From UBA7672 sp964529555 (GTDB lineage Bacteria > Pseudomonadota > Alphaproteobacteria > Caulobacterales > Hyphomonadaceae), in contig CAZGWV010000001.1 of the NCBI GenBank assembly GCA_964529555.1, forward strand, positions 62,001 through 126,000: 64,000 nt of DNA, given 5' to 3'. Shown in pieces: positions 18,065-26,749 of this stretch. Numbering within the stretch: the first letter of the stretch is position 1; every line of letters starts with the position of its first letter. The notes below the pieces were generated by a model, which was not told the DNA's origin, made no database searches, and worked only from the letters and a program-made list of their open reading frames with translations. The translations under genes and the position numbers were made by a program.

Positions 18065-21000
18065 TCATTCGTCCAGGATTTCACCTTCGCGTACGGACTT
18101 TTCGATCTCTTGCTCCGCCGACCGGTGAAGTTTGGCGTACAGCGCATGCGCCGGCGACGTTTTGGGTACCGTGACCAGCGCCTCACCGGATTTGTCGCGT
18201 TGCTGGACGTCCTCTGTCATCGGCTGACCGACGGTTCCGCTCCGCATACCTGAGACAGCCGACGCATAGAGATCGGAAATCATGTCGCTGGTCGTCAGTA
18301 CCCCGATAATAGCGCAACGCTCGAGCAGCTGCTCCACGAAAGCCTTCTCGTCGTAGACAAACGTGCGCGGCGCCTCACGCAAAAGCAGGCCTATCAGCTG
18401 CAGGTCATCTGAACTTGCCGTAGGAATCTTAGTCTTGAAGAAGGCGGCCGCGCGCCCAAATGCACCCCTAGCAAGGCCCTCGAATACGCTGCCGACATGG
18501 TTGGTGAAATAGAAGTCGTTGCGCTTCGGATGCGCTCGCATCCACTGCCAGGTCCGTTCGAGAAGCTCTGTCGATCTTGACGTTTCGAATACTTGGACAT
18601 TGGCGTGCGTCCAGGGCCCGTAGTTGATCGGCCGGTGGTCGAAGGACTGCAGTTCAATGGCGTCATCGAGACGTGTCAGGACGAAATCCAGAAACTGGTC
18701 GGAAAACGCGGTCGACACATAGGTGAGGAACCCCTCCAACCATGCGCCGTCGAGTGTGGGCAGCGGTCGGAGTATGGCGAGAAATCTGACTATATCGTCA
18801 GATGTCAGGAGCTCGCGCTTGCCGCTCTTCTGATCGGCAAAGAACAGGAAGAGATCGTCAGCCAGTCTGGGGGAGGCATGTATTTCCGCTGACGACAAGA
18901 GGTCTATCGCCTGTCGAGGCGTCAGGCCCTTCCACTGCCAGATCGTTCGAATTGCGCCTACCACCGCCGAAGGATTTGCAGATGCGATCGCCGCCTGAAG
19001 GAGGGCGATGTCTTCACGATCTGCCTGCCGTCCGGTCCATCCGAGCGCGCTGGCGGCTGCCTGCGCCAACACGTGTTCCGGGCGCTGCAGGAATCGCAAT
19101 GCGAACGCTCGGCCTTCCGCCGGGTCGGCAGCCATGATCTTGCCGAGCGCCGTGGCGGCGAACTGGCTGGTGATGGAGGCGGGACCTGCTTCGGCGTCTG
19201 TCACGATCGCACGTGCGAGATCGATGTCGGTGTCGAGAAGCGGGAAGACGATTCCTCCGCCGTTCGAGATGTTATCGCCGGCGGTAGCGAGTTGGCTCAG
19301 CGACTCGTCTAGCACATCGCGCAACGCGGCGCCGGAAAACTGGGCTCGGAGGTCGGTTGTCAAACTACGAAGCCATTCTTCCTGGCGCTCGAACCACCCA
19401 TCGGCAAATGGACGACCGGTGAGCAATGCTTCGCCGCCGCCACTGAGCGCGGTTAACAGGCGAAACTCCATGGACTTTGGCGTTGCTCCAAGGACCTTGA
19501 TGGCCGCCAACTTCAGAGCGCCGGCGCCATACTGCGCGTGCCACAGCACCGACCTTGAGATTCCTAGCGCCGCAATATCCGTTACGGCCCCGGACTCAAG
19601 AAGAGCTTTGAGCGATTCCATCGTGCCTTGAAATTCACGCCGGTACTTGGCCAAGAGCGTGCGGCTGGTGGCATTGTGAGGCCGTCTCAGCGCCGATTGC
19701 ATCGTCGTGGCTGCCCGAGAGACCGCTTTCGGCGAGGGACTGACGAGCAGTTGAAGCAGTTTCTCGATCAGACGCCGTCTTAGCGGCGCCACGACATCGT
19801 AGTTCACGAGAAACTGGGTGATCGAGAACTTCCGGCCGTGATCGCGGGTCGTTGACCCTTCGCCGCTCAGAACAGGTCGCACAATATCGAGGGGAGAGTA
19901 GTGGTGGTCCCACGCGCCGGGTCGATCCATAAGCGACAAGCCGAACTCAAACACACGTTCGCTGAAGACGAGCGGCTTGCGCTCCTCGAAACCGCAAAGC
20001 TCACTGAGGACTCTTATCGCGTGTCCCGGGTTCGGACCCGTTTCGCGCTTGTCGTCTCGGCCCAGGCTCCACAGCAGCTCGCAAACTTCGTCGACGAACT
20101 GGAAATTGTAGCTGACATAGCGAAGTGTCGTGCTCAGACGGTCAAATGTTTTGCCCTCGCGGATTCGCGCCGAGACGAAATCGAGCGCTTGTCGCGGTTG
20201 ATAGACGGCGACCGCCTCGATTGCTTCCAGGCGGGGGTCATACGGGTTCTCGATATCCGACAGTCCGTCCCAGACCTCCTGCAGCAGCGTGCTGTCAGAT
20301 GGGTTTCCGCTTCTGAGGCGCCAGTCCATGCGGCAGAGATTGATGAGCAAGTTCCGCAGGTACCCTGTCTTCACCTGCGAGAAGGCTTTCAGAGCGAACG
20401 GCGCCAACCTGCCGGTCGCGGTGAGGCAGCTCTGTTCGATAAGATAGTCGCCCAGCAGGTCCGGCATCAGTCGATACTGGTTGCGCCTTCCGTAGATGAC
20501 CCCGCCTTCCGCCAGAAGCTTCAGCAGGCGTGGCGCGTCAACGGGATCGACACCGGTCAAGACATGAAGGAGTTCATGAAGTCCGGGATCCTCGATGTGG
20601 AATGGCTGCACGAGAGCAAGGACATACAGGACTTTCCTCATTGGGCCGTGGTCTTCCTGACCACCGAGGTGCTCGACGCTGGAAGTTGCAAACTTCGCGA
20701 GAATCATGCCGCGAAGCTCGTCGCTGTTCTTGGCTCGCTCGAATGGCCACTTTTCTTGCGCGACGATCTTCCCCGCCATGACCGTCACCAACGGACAATC
20801 CAGCGTCGCTCCAACGATGCTGTCGCTGAGCGCGGCCGGAGCGCCGAAGTGCGTTAGAGCTTGGATGGCAAGATTTTGCACAGCCTCCGGCGCCAGGCTC
20901 TCCAGTTTCAGCACCACAGGATCGAGTACGGAAAGCTGCGCAGCTTCCCGACGAATGCGGGCGAGCGCGTAGGGGCGCGTCGCCAGGACGAGCGTCGCGT

Positions 21001-22078
21001 TGTTTGCAGCTGTACAGGCAAGCTGGATGAGATCCGCCAGTCGCTCGCGGTTGTGGGCATCATCCACAACGAGGATCTTCTTGCCCTTCCCGAGGGCTTC
21101 GAGACTCTTGGGTACTGGATCGCCATTGGGAGACAGGAATCGGGTCAGGGTCTTCCCGTCGCTGGGAGCAACCTGGCCAGTCGCTTCCTTCAAGAGCCTG
21201 GATTTGCCGGCGCCGCCAGGCGCCACGAGGATGATTATCTTCTTTTTGTCGTCCGCAATTGCCTGGCCGAACGCCGCAAGCTCTGCATCTCGTCCCGTCA
21301 GTAGCCATGAATGGCTCAGAGCGACGTCCTTACCTTCAAAGGGTGCGAAAAACTCCGCGCTCGTCATCCAGGGACTGGCCTCCGTGCGGCCGAGCAGGGC
21401 GAGGCGCTGTCCGGCGAAGAAGATGTCGACCAGACGATCCTGCTGATCCTCGGTCAAATCCATGCGCACGATGCGGGAGAGGTCGTTCCTGTCGAGGATA
21501 TTCCACCCCGGTGTCGATCGTATCAGGTTCGCGGTTTGCGGACTCGCGACGCGGCTGAGGACAATGTGCTTGCGATCCGCGAGCGCGATATGAGCCTCGA
21601 TCGCGTCGCGAGCGTCTCCGGGCCCAAACTGCTTCACGCGTTTGCACTGGAAGCTGAGCACTTGTCCGTCGGCGGTGTCGACGCGGATGTCGAGGCCATC
21701 CTGCGTGTGACCAGACGTTCCCGCACGCCTGACGGCCTGGTCGCCAAACTTCGCATGCAGAACGTATTCAATGAAGCTTTCAAATGTGTCGGGATCGAGC
21801 TGGTCGACCGGGAACGGCTTTGCGAAACTCAAAGTCGCTGGAGAAGAGGTGCTGTGGCCGAGCGCGGCCGACAGATCCTGGGGGGCGATATCGAGAAGTC
21901 GCGCCAGTTTCGGGAGTTGCGCAGGCCGGGGCTTGGTCGCTCCAGACTCCCACCGCCGCACGGAATCTGCGGAGCAGCCCATAGCCTTGGCGAAAGCTTC
22001 TTCAGTCTGAAACCCCGCTGCCCGTCTCGCCGTTGCGAGATAGGTCGCGGGGTCGAATTGGTCTTGGTCCTGATTCAC
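18065..22078 (-). CDS. Single-chain HTH-nuclease-STAND NTPase, putative defence protein
   Basis: A 1,337-residue protein. I choose the GTG at 22078 because AGGA lies 5 bases before it; another GTG at 22093 lacks a ribosome site. Residues ~13-70 are an XRE-type helix-turn-helix (AAGFQTEEAFAKAMGCSADS). Residues ~93-225 are an Mrr-like restriction endonuclease domain, with D127 in TQDGLDIRV and Q144-C-K146 in LSFQCKRVKQ. The P-loop is at ~287-294 (PGGAGKS) and Walker B at ~335-341 (ILVVDDAH). The remaining ~1,000 residues are helical repeats ending in an acidic tail. This is the layout of Avs-type phage sensors with an added DNA-binding domain, which could autoregulate expression or guide the nuclease. 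The gene stands alone and convergent to the ParB-like gene. Confidence 0.82.
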   Translation of the reverse strand: MNQDQDQFDPATYLATARRAAGFQTEEAFAKAMGCSADSVRRWESGATKPRPAQLPKLARLLDIAPQDLSAALGHSTSSPATLSFAKPFPVDQLDPDTFESFIEYVLHAKFGDQAVRRAGTSGHTQDGLDIRVDTADGQVLSFQCKRVKQFGPGDARDAIEAHIALADRKHIVLSRVASPQTANLIRSTPGWNILDRNDLSRIVRMDLTEDQQDRLVDIFFAGQRLALLGRTEASPWMTSAEFFAPFEGKDVALSHSWLLTGRDAELAAFGQAIADDKKKIIILVAPGGAGKSRLLKEATGQVAPSDGKTLTRFLSPNGDPVPKSLEALGKGKKILVVDDAHNRERLADLIQLACTAANNATLVLATRPYALARIRREAAQLSVLDPVVLKLESLAPEAVQNLAIQALTHFGAPAALSDSIVGATLDCPLVTVMAGKIVAQEKWPFERAKNSDELRGMILAKFATSSVEHLGGQEDHGPMRKVLYVLALVQPFHIEDPGLHELLHVLTGVDPVDAPRLLKLLAEGGVIYGRRNQYRLMPDLLGDYLIEQSCLTATGRLAPFALKAFSQVKTGYLRNLLINLCRMDWRLRSGNPSDSTLLQEVWDGLSDIENPYDPRLEAIEAVAVYQPRQALDFVSARIREGKTFDRLSTTLRYVSYNFQFVDEVCELLWSLGRDDKRETGPNPGHAIRVLSELCGFEERKPLVFSERVFEFGLSLMDRPGAWDHHYSPLDIVRPVLSGEGSTTRDHGRKFSITQFLVNYDVVAPLRRRLIEKLLQLLVSPSPKAVSRAATTMQSALRRPHNATSRTLLAKYRREFQGTMESLKALLESGAVTDIAALGISRSVLWHAQYGAGALKLAAIKVLGATPKSMEFRLLTALSGGGEALLTGRPFADGWFERQEEWLRSLTTDLRAQFSGAALRDVLDESLSQLATAGDNISNGGGIVFPLLDTDIDLARAIVTDAEAGPASITSQFAATALGKIMAADPAEGRAFALRFLQRPEHVLAQAAASALGWTGRQADREDIALLQAAIASANPSAVVGAIRTIWQWKGLTPRQAIDLLSSAEIHASPRLADDLFLFFADQKSGKRELLTSDDIVRFLAILRPLPTLDGAWLEGFLTYVSTAFSDQFLDFVLTRLDDAIELQSFDHRPINYGPWTHANVQVFETSRSTELLERTWQWMRAHPKRNDFYFTNHVGSVFEGLARGAFGRAAAFFKTKIPTASSDDLQLIGLLLREAPRTFVYDEKAFVEQLLERCAIIGVLTTSDMISDLYASAVSGMRSGTVGQPMTEDVQQRDKSGEALVTVPKTSPAHALYAKLHRSAEQEIEKSVREGEILDE

Positions 22079-22432
22079 GGTCGTCCTGTGCACATTCGGG
22101 TTTAGTCAGCGTCGCATCACACCAAATTATCATTCCTCTATCGGGTTGTGAGGGCGGTCGAGGTGTCGAGATCAGACTGACACAGGGTGTTGCCGCGAGA
22201 ATCCTGTTCGTGACGTGCAGAAAGCTGCCTTGCGTCGGCGGGCTTGCAGGAGTTTGTGGCCCCGAGCTGACGCCGCCTGCTCCGGCAAAAAGGTCGAGAA
22301 CATTGCTTCCCCTGACGCCGCCTTTCATTTGCTTCGAAGTTCTTTGGCGACCCGCTACGCGGCCGGGCTTTAGGCTTCGCCCCGAGCCAAGGCGTCTCGG
22401 CCCTGCGGGTAACTATCCCTGTCGCGATTTTC
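22079..22432. other. Upstream region of the HTH-nuclease-STAND gene
   Basis: About 350 bases without a gene that I can support. The promoter of the leftward HTH-nuclease-STAND gene should be here, and its own HTH domain may bind it. An AT-richer patch (AAATTATCATTCCTCTAT, about 22121-22140) could be promoter DNA. No clear operator palindrome was found by eye. Confidence 0.35.
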
Positions 22433-22609
22433 TCACGAACCATGGAGCACCCAGGCGCCGACACCTGCCGCAACGACTGTCGCTATGGCCGCTATCGTGG
22501 CAACCGCGATGGCGCTAGATCGGTTGATCTTCGCCACCTCCACGGAAGCTTCCGCCTCCGTCAGGGGAGGTGGTTTGGGAGGCGGTGTGGTGCGCTTTCG
22601 CCGGCTCAT
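22433..22609 (-). CDS. Small proline-rich single-pass membrane protein
   Basis: A 58-residue ORF with ATG at 22609 and AAGGGA about 8 bases upstream. It begins with a basic stretch (MSRRKRTTPPPKPPP), continues with a charged helix (LTEAEASVEVAKINRSS) and ends in one membrane helix (AIAVATIAAIATVVAAGVGA). It looks like a genuine small membrane peptide rather than a random frame, but no family is recognised. The frame is open further upstream, to 22927, without a good start. Confidence 0.45.
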   Translation of the reverse strand: MSRRKRTTPPPKPPPLTEAEASVEVAKINRSSAIAVATIAAIATVVAAGVGAWVLHGS

Positions 22610-23171
22610 CGTGTCGTCCCTTGGACGTCCCGGCCAGTGATTCGGCCGAACGTCTGCCTGAGTGTCCCCCCGGTTGAGGGGGACGCGGATTGACGATCGG
22701 ACCTTGGCCGCTCGATCTCCACGCACCGGATCGTGCAGGTGAGTCGCGCAGGCGCTGCTTAGCGGACCAATCGCTGCTCCAGGCATTCTGACCCGCGATT
22801 TTGAGACGGGGATAAGCTTACCCGTCCACCGGCATAACTCTCGACCGCATCTACGATTTTTGACGATTCTCGAAGTATGTTCGCGGCGGCTGGCGAATTT
22901 CGAAAGCGGCCACAATCCGCCGTTCATATGATCGACGCCCAGAGCGATCTTCGCTCACCAACGCATCGCCGCCGGGGTCACGCTTGCTTTTGACGCCCAT
23001 CACGCGGCCGGCGCATGCCCGCTCAAGGGGCCGAGGCTTCGCGCTGCGCGCTGCAGGCCGCACCAACCCCTTGCGCGGTCACCGCTGCGCTTGCTTTCCG
23101 GCCGCTTCCGAGGGGCGTCGCAAGCGCGACCCCGGCGGGGCTGATCCTGCGGGAGAGCAAGGAAGACCAAG
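22610..23171. other. Gene-poor stretch upstream of ssb-like gene with a GC hairpin
   Basis: About 560 bases without a supported gene. It holds a 7-bp perfect hairpin, GTCCCCC and GGGGGAC around CGGTTGA (22664-22684). Promoters for the ssb-ardC unit should be in its right part. The segment before ssb is GC-rich with several short palindromes and could include a regulatory or single-strand origin-type site, but I cannot assign one. Confidence 0.4.
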
Positions 23172-23591
23172 ATGGACCGCGCCTCATTTGAACTCATCGG
23201 CAATGTCGGCAAGCTCGAGATCAAGCCGACCAAGGGCGACAAGAAACTCGCAATCATCTCGATCGCCACGTCCGAGCGCTGGAAAGCCGAAGGCGGCGAG
23301 TGGACCGAGAAGACCTATTGGCATCGGGTCGTCGTTTTCGCCCCGGCGAAGGTCACCCTGATCGAAAAGGCGGTCCAGAAAGGCACCCGCCTCCGCCTCG
23401 TCGGGCAGATCCGTCCCGGCTCCTGGGAAGATGAGCGCGGTAATACCCGCTACTCGGTCGAGTTCGTGGTGTCCGGCTTCGGCGAGGTCGAGATCATCGC
23501 GCGCGGCAAGCCGAAGTCCGAAGAGGCCCCTGCCGAAGAGGCCGGGGCCTCTGCGAAGGCCGGCAAAACCTCCCGGAAGAAAGCGGCCTGA
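23172..23591 (+). CDS. ssb: Single-stranded DNA-binding protein, element-borne type
   Basis: A 139-residue OB-fold protein with the start ATG after AAGGAAG. The SSB pattern is clear: FELIGNVGKLEIKPT, AIISIATSERW, KTYWHRVVVFAPAKV and KGTRLRLVGQIRPGSWEDE. Such proteins coat single strands made during conjugative transfer and replication. The C-terminus is unusual: instead of the acidic tip that recruits repair proteins, it ends in an Ala/Glu linker and a basic tail (GKTSRKKAA). The ardC-like gene follows after 72 bases and is likely co-expressed, as in many mobile elements. Confidence 0.85.
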   Translation: MDRASFELIGNVGKLEIKPTKGDKKLAIISIATSERWKAEGGEWTEKTYWHRVVVFAPAKVTLIEKAVQKGTRLRLVGQIRPGSWEDERGNTRYSVEFVVSGFGEVEIIARGKPKSEEAPAEEAGASAKAGKTSRKKAA

Positions 23592-23663
23592 CCGCCGGGC
23601 CGGCGGCCGAGGCCGCCGGCCACTCCTTCCTTCAATCAGCTCCATTTTTTCAGGGAGGTCGCC

Positions 23664-24572
23664 ATGACCGCCAACGCCAACCTGCAATCTCTTCACGACA
23701 CCGTCACCGCCCGCATCATCGCAGAACTCGAGCAGGGCCGCTTCCCCTGGGTCCAGCCCTGGACGTCGTTCGGAACGACGCCACTGGGATTGCCGGAGAA
23801 TGCGTCAACCGGCCGGTCCTATTCCGGGATCAACATCCTGCTGCTCTGGTCTGCAGCCATTGAACAGGGAAGGCCGTCCCAGCGCTGGTTGACCTTCAAG
23901 CAGGCGCTCGCCATGGGCGGGGCGGTGCGCAAGGGCGAGAAGGGGACGATGGTCGTTTATGCCGATACCTTTGTTCCGAAGGCCGAAGCGGAGAAGGCGG
24001 CTTCGTCAGGGGAGGAGGCGCGGCGCGTCGGCTTCCTGAAGCGGGTCGCGGTCTTCCATGTCGATCAATGCGACGGCCTTCCCGTCGGTCCCGATCCTGT
24101 GCCGCTCCCTGGCCGGACCGAGGTCCTGCCGCATGTTGAGGCCGTCATCGCGGCCACGAAGGCCGACTTCAGGATCGGCGGGGATATGGCGTTCTATTCG
24201 CCATCTCACGACTTCATCCAGGTCCCGCCGCAGGAGGCCTACTTCGAGCCGATCAACTGGTACCGGACCAAGCTTCATGAGCTGGGTCACTGGACCGGTC
24301 ACGTCTCTCGCCTCGACCGGAATTTTACGGGCCGGTTCGGTAAGGAAGCCTACGCACGTGAGGAGCTCGTCGCTGAACTCTGCTCGGCATTTCTGTGCGC
24401 CGAGTTGGGCATTGCTCCGACCGTCCGTCATGCGGACTATCTCGGCGCATGGCGGGACGTCCTGAAGGGCGACAACCGGGCAATCTTTCAGGCTGCGTCA
24501 CTTGCCTCGAAGGCGGCCGATTTCATTTCCGGTCGGCAGGCGAGCGAGGGAAGGGCGGGGGGCGCCTCCTAA
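23664..24572 (+). CDS. ardC: ArdC-like antirestriction protein
   Basis: A 302-residue protein with ATG after GGGAGG. Residues ~5-130 match the ArdC N-terminal ssDNA-binding domain (RIIAELEQGRFPWVQPW, STGRSYSGINILLL, FKQALAMGGAVRKGEKGT). Residues ~150-290 are a zincin-like metallopeptidase domain with the HELGHWTGH metal motif at about 205. ArdC proteins protect incoming plasmid or element DNA from restriction on entry, which fits the adjacent SSB and the relaxase. Its stop overlaps by 4 bases the 3' end of the oppositely oriented third gene of the ATPase operon. Confidence 0.87.
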   Translation: MTANANLQSLHDTVTARIIAELEQGRFPWVQPWTSFGTTPLGLPENASTGRSYSGINILLLWSAAIEQGRPSQRWLTFKQALAMGGAVRKGEKGTMVVYADTFVPKAEAEKAASSGEEARRVGFLKRVAVFHVDQCDGLPVGPDPVPLPGRTEVLPHVEAVIAATKADFRIGGDMAFYSPSHDFIQVPPQEAYFEPINWYRTKLHELGHWTGHVSRLDRNFTGRFGKEAYAREELVAELCSAFLCAELGIAPTVRHADYLGAWRDVLKGDNRAIFQAASLASKAADFISGRQASEGRAGGAS

Positions 24573-25612
24573 GGCGCCACGTCAATAAGGGCCGCATAGA
24601 GCGACGCCACAACCTGATCGCCCGCGGCGTACTGTCGGTTGCGCCCTGTGGGCTTGTCGGCGCGCAGCACGCCGGCAGTCTCCAGGCGTGACAGCTGAGT
24701 TGAGACCGCTCCGGAGGCAAGGTCGGTGGCCTCAGCTATTGCGCCGGAGGCCACGGGTAAGCCTAGCCGGATGGATTCGGCCCAAACCAGCCGCGACTGC
24801 GGCGCCAGGCCAGCAAGCGTTTCGGACAGGAATGGCGCCGCGAACTCGGCCGTCCAACGAACGAGGTCGGCAAGTTCGCTATCAGGGTCGGTGGCGAGTG
24901 CGGTGGCGGCGGCATCAATCAGCGCCGGACGCCCTTCCCAGGTCGCTCGCAGAGCCTGCAGGGTTGAGAGGCTTACCTTGTTGAGGGCAAGCCGAGCTCC
25001 CAGCGATGCAACACCTTCCTCTGTGTAGCCCCGAGGTATGAGGCGGCGGAAGAATTCGTAGAAGGCCGCATCCCGATCCGGACGCCAGGTGATGGAAGCG
25101 GTCGCAATGAGCGCGAGGGGTTGGGTTTGCAGGATGTTGCGGAAGGCCCAATGATCGTCTGGCGGCAGACCGGACACCAAGCGATCCAGATAGGGAACGA
25201 GCAGTGTTAGACGGCCATGCTTTTTGAATGTCTCCCGCATGAGATCGTCAATCTCATCTCTCCACACGGACGAGGCGTAAGAGCGGCGACGCAGGTTGAG
25301 GTCGGCCCGCCCCAGACCGTGAGGGGCTCCTGAATTGCCTGCGGCCGATAGAATCGCTTCTGCAAGAGATGGCCAGTCGGTGATGCTGTCAGGGCGATAC
25401 TGCAGACGCGCCGTTGCGCCCCCCTCGTTCCGTAGGTCTCGGTAGATCACGTCAAGCAGGCGTGCGGCGCCGTATCCGGGTTGGTCATCGATCACGACGC
25501 CCTGAATCGGCGCCGCCGCGGACGACTCATGGCGCCGGATGATCTCCATGAGGCGCGCAGCCTCATGTTGCCAAATGGAGCCGCCAGTCAGGGTGGATGC
25601 GCGGCGGCTCAT
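24569..25612 (-). CDS. Degenerate P-loop protein with C-terminal winged helix (third gene of ATPase operon)
   Basis: A 347-residue protein whose ATG overlaps the stop of the gene before it (ATGA), so translation is coupled. The N-terminal half looks like an AAA/STAND-type NTPase without a working P-loop: VVIDDQPGYGAARLLDVI stands where GxxGxGKT is expected, and a Walker B-like strand appears as LTLLVPYLDRL. Residues ~265-345 form a winged-helix domain (IAEATDLASGAVSTQLSRLE, then RNRQYAAGD). It is probably a regulatory or DNA-binding partner of the two intact ATPases upstream. I know no named family with this trio. Confidence 0.65.
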   Translation of the reverse strand: MSRRASTLTGGSIWQHEAARLMEIIRRHESSAAAPIQGVVIDDQPGYGAARLLDVIYRDLRNEGGATARLQYRPDSITDWPSLAEAILSAAGNSGAPHGLGRADLNLRRRSYASSVWRDEIDDLMRETFKKHGRLTLLVPYLDRLVSGLPPDDHWAFRNILQTQPLALIATASITWRPDRDAAFYEFFRRLIPRGYTEEGVASLGARLALNKVSLSTLQALRATWEGRPALIDAAATALATDPDSELADLVRWTAEFAAPFLSETLAGLAPQSRLVWAESIRLGLPVASGAIAEATDLASGAVSTQLSRLETAGVLRADKPTGRNRQYAAGDQVVASLYAALIDVAP

Positions 25613-26745
25613 GACTTGGATGATCCAGCATAATCGAGCTGAAGCTTGCGTCTTACTAAGCCTGTCAAAGGCTGTAGCGAGCGCGGAGTTATGAATTGCA
25701 GGAAACTGAGCGTGGCGAGTCTTTGGCCAGCTCGTGCAAAGTCATGTTCAGCAAGGCGGCCTGAAGATCGGTCGGACGCCTCGGTGAGCGTGAGTTTGTT
25801 GGCTCCGAGGCCAAACGCGTGAAGGAGTTGTCGAGCTGCGTCGAATTCGCGCGACGACACGACTTCCTTGACGCGCTTCTCGATTGGCTCGGGGCCATAC
25901 ATTCGCAAGGTCAGGTCATCGAGAACCCGTTCAATGCTTGTTGGCGAGAGATCGCCGAGCTGGTCGATTGCAAAGAGTACTGACAGGACTTCATAGGGCC
26001 AGGCGGGTGCGAGCAGTTGCGCCAAGGTTCGTGGAAAGTCCCCGTCAGTGTACCTGTTGGTTGGAGAAGTGTTTCGAATGAACGTCTCGACGATGTCGGC
26101 GGGCCAAGGGGCGAGGTGCAGGACGCGGTAGCCCGGGAAGGTTCGCGAAGGCGTGGTGTTCGAGTTGTCGGCAATACTCAGGGCCGCAGGGTCGCTGCAG
26201 AGTACGAGAGACAGCTTCGGGCGAGACGATTGGAGGATACCTAAGAAATGCGTCCAAAAATCCCCGTCGCGTCCTATCGCGAAGTCGAAGTCGTCGATGA
26301 ATAGGACGAACGCTTCCTCCGGGAACACCGCGTCGATCGCTTCGCGAAAACCCTCTTGAATGTGGAATAACGTCGAGCGCACCTGACGTTCGACGGCAGC
26401 GTCAGGCCGCGGCTTGGTGGAAGCGATTATCCTAAGGAGATCCCACACCTCCATTCTGGCGGTCATGCTGATGATGGTGTGGTCACGCTGGCATGCGTTC
26501 GCGATCGCCCGCATCAGCGTCGTTTTGCCGGAACGGCGTGGTCCCAGGATTAGCGCGCTATCGCCTGCCTTGATGGTCGCGAGACCGTCGGCAAGCAGGT
26601 TAGGCGGCCAGAAAAGCAGTTGTGAGAGCGGGTCCAGGCCAGCCTCCTTGAGAGGAGGATATATAGCCCACAAAATTGTTACTAACAAGCTCGTTTCTAA
26701 CTGTATTGTTTGTAACAAGTACGTTAGTAACAAGCCTGTTGTCAC
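25609..26745 (-). CDS. P-loop ATPase (second gene of ATPase operon)
   Basis: A 378-residue protein starting with GTG at 26745, inside the stop of the preceding gene (TAGTG). Residues ~2-26 are encoded by 15-bp tandem repeats and give a Leu/Thr-rich five-residue periodicity. Walker A is GPRRSGKT (68-75) and Walker B is FVLFIDDFDF (~146-155), placing it near the archaeal-type/STAND ATPases that carry RRxGKT loops. A C-terminal helical part follows, with a possible winged helix. The role is unknown; the neighbours and the coupling suggest a heteromeric NTPase complex with the two flanking genes. An AAGGAGG at ~26644-26651 might allow an internal, repeat-free start, but no standard start codon follows it closely. 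Confidence 0.7.
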   Translation of the reverse strand: MTTGLLLTYLLQTIQLETSLLVTILWAIYPPLKEAGLDPLSQLLFWPPNLLADGLATIKAGDSALILGPRRSGKTTLMRAIANACQRDHTIISMTARMEVWDLLRIIASTKPRPDAAVERQVRSTLFHIQEGFREAIDAVFPEEAFVLFIDDFDFAIGRDGDFWTHFLGILQSSRPKLSLVLCSDPAALSIADNSNTTPSRTFPGYRVLHLAPWPADIVETFIRNTSPTNRYTDGDFPRTLAQLLAPAWPYEVLSVLFAIDQLGDLSPTSIERVLDDLTLRMYGPEPIEKRVKEVVSSREFDAARQLLHAFGLGANKLTLTEASDRSSGRLAEHDFARAGQRLATLSFLQFITPRSLQPLTGLVRRKLQLDYAGSSKS

Positions 26746-26749
26746 TAAA
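26675..26749. repeat. Five tandem 15-bp repeats with palindromic core
   Basis: Five consecutive 15-mers begin at 26675, 26690, 26705, 26720 and 26735. The first reads ATTGTTACTAACAAG, the third ATTGTTTGTAACAAG and the fourth TACGTTAGTAACAAG; the second and fifth are degraded. The core TTGTTA-N-TAACAA is a palindrome, perfect in copy one. The block is strikingly AT-rich against GC-rich surroundings. It covers the junction of two ATPase genes and the first codons of the second. Iteron, operator or partition-site roles are all possible. Confidence 0.85.

Noticed and set aside
26675..26749. CRISPR array
   Set aside because: The repeats are 15 bp and directly adjacent with no spacers, and no cas genes are near. 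They are a tandem iteron-like array.
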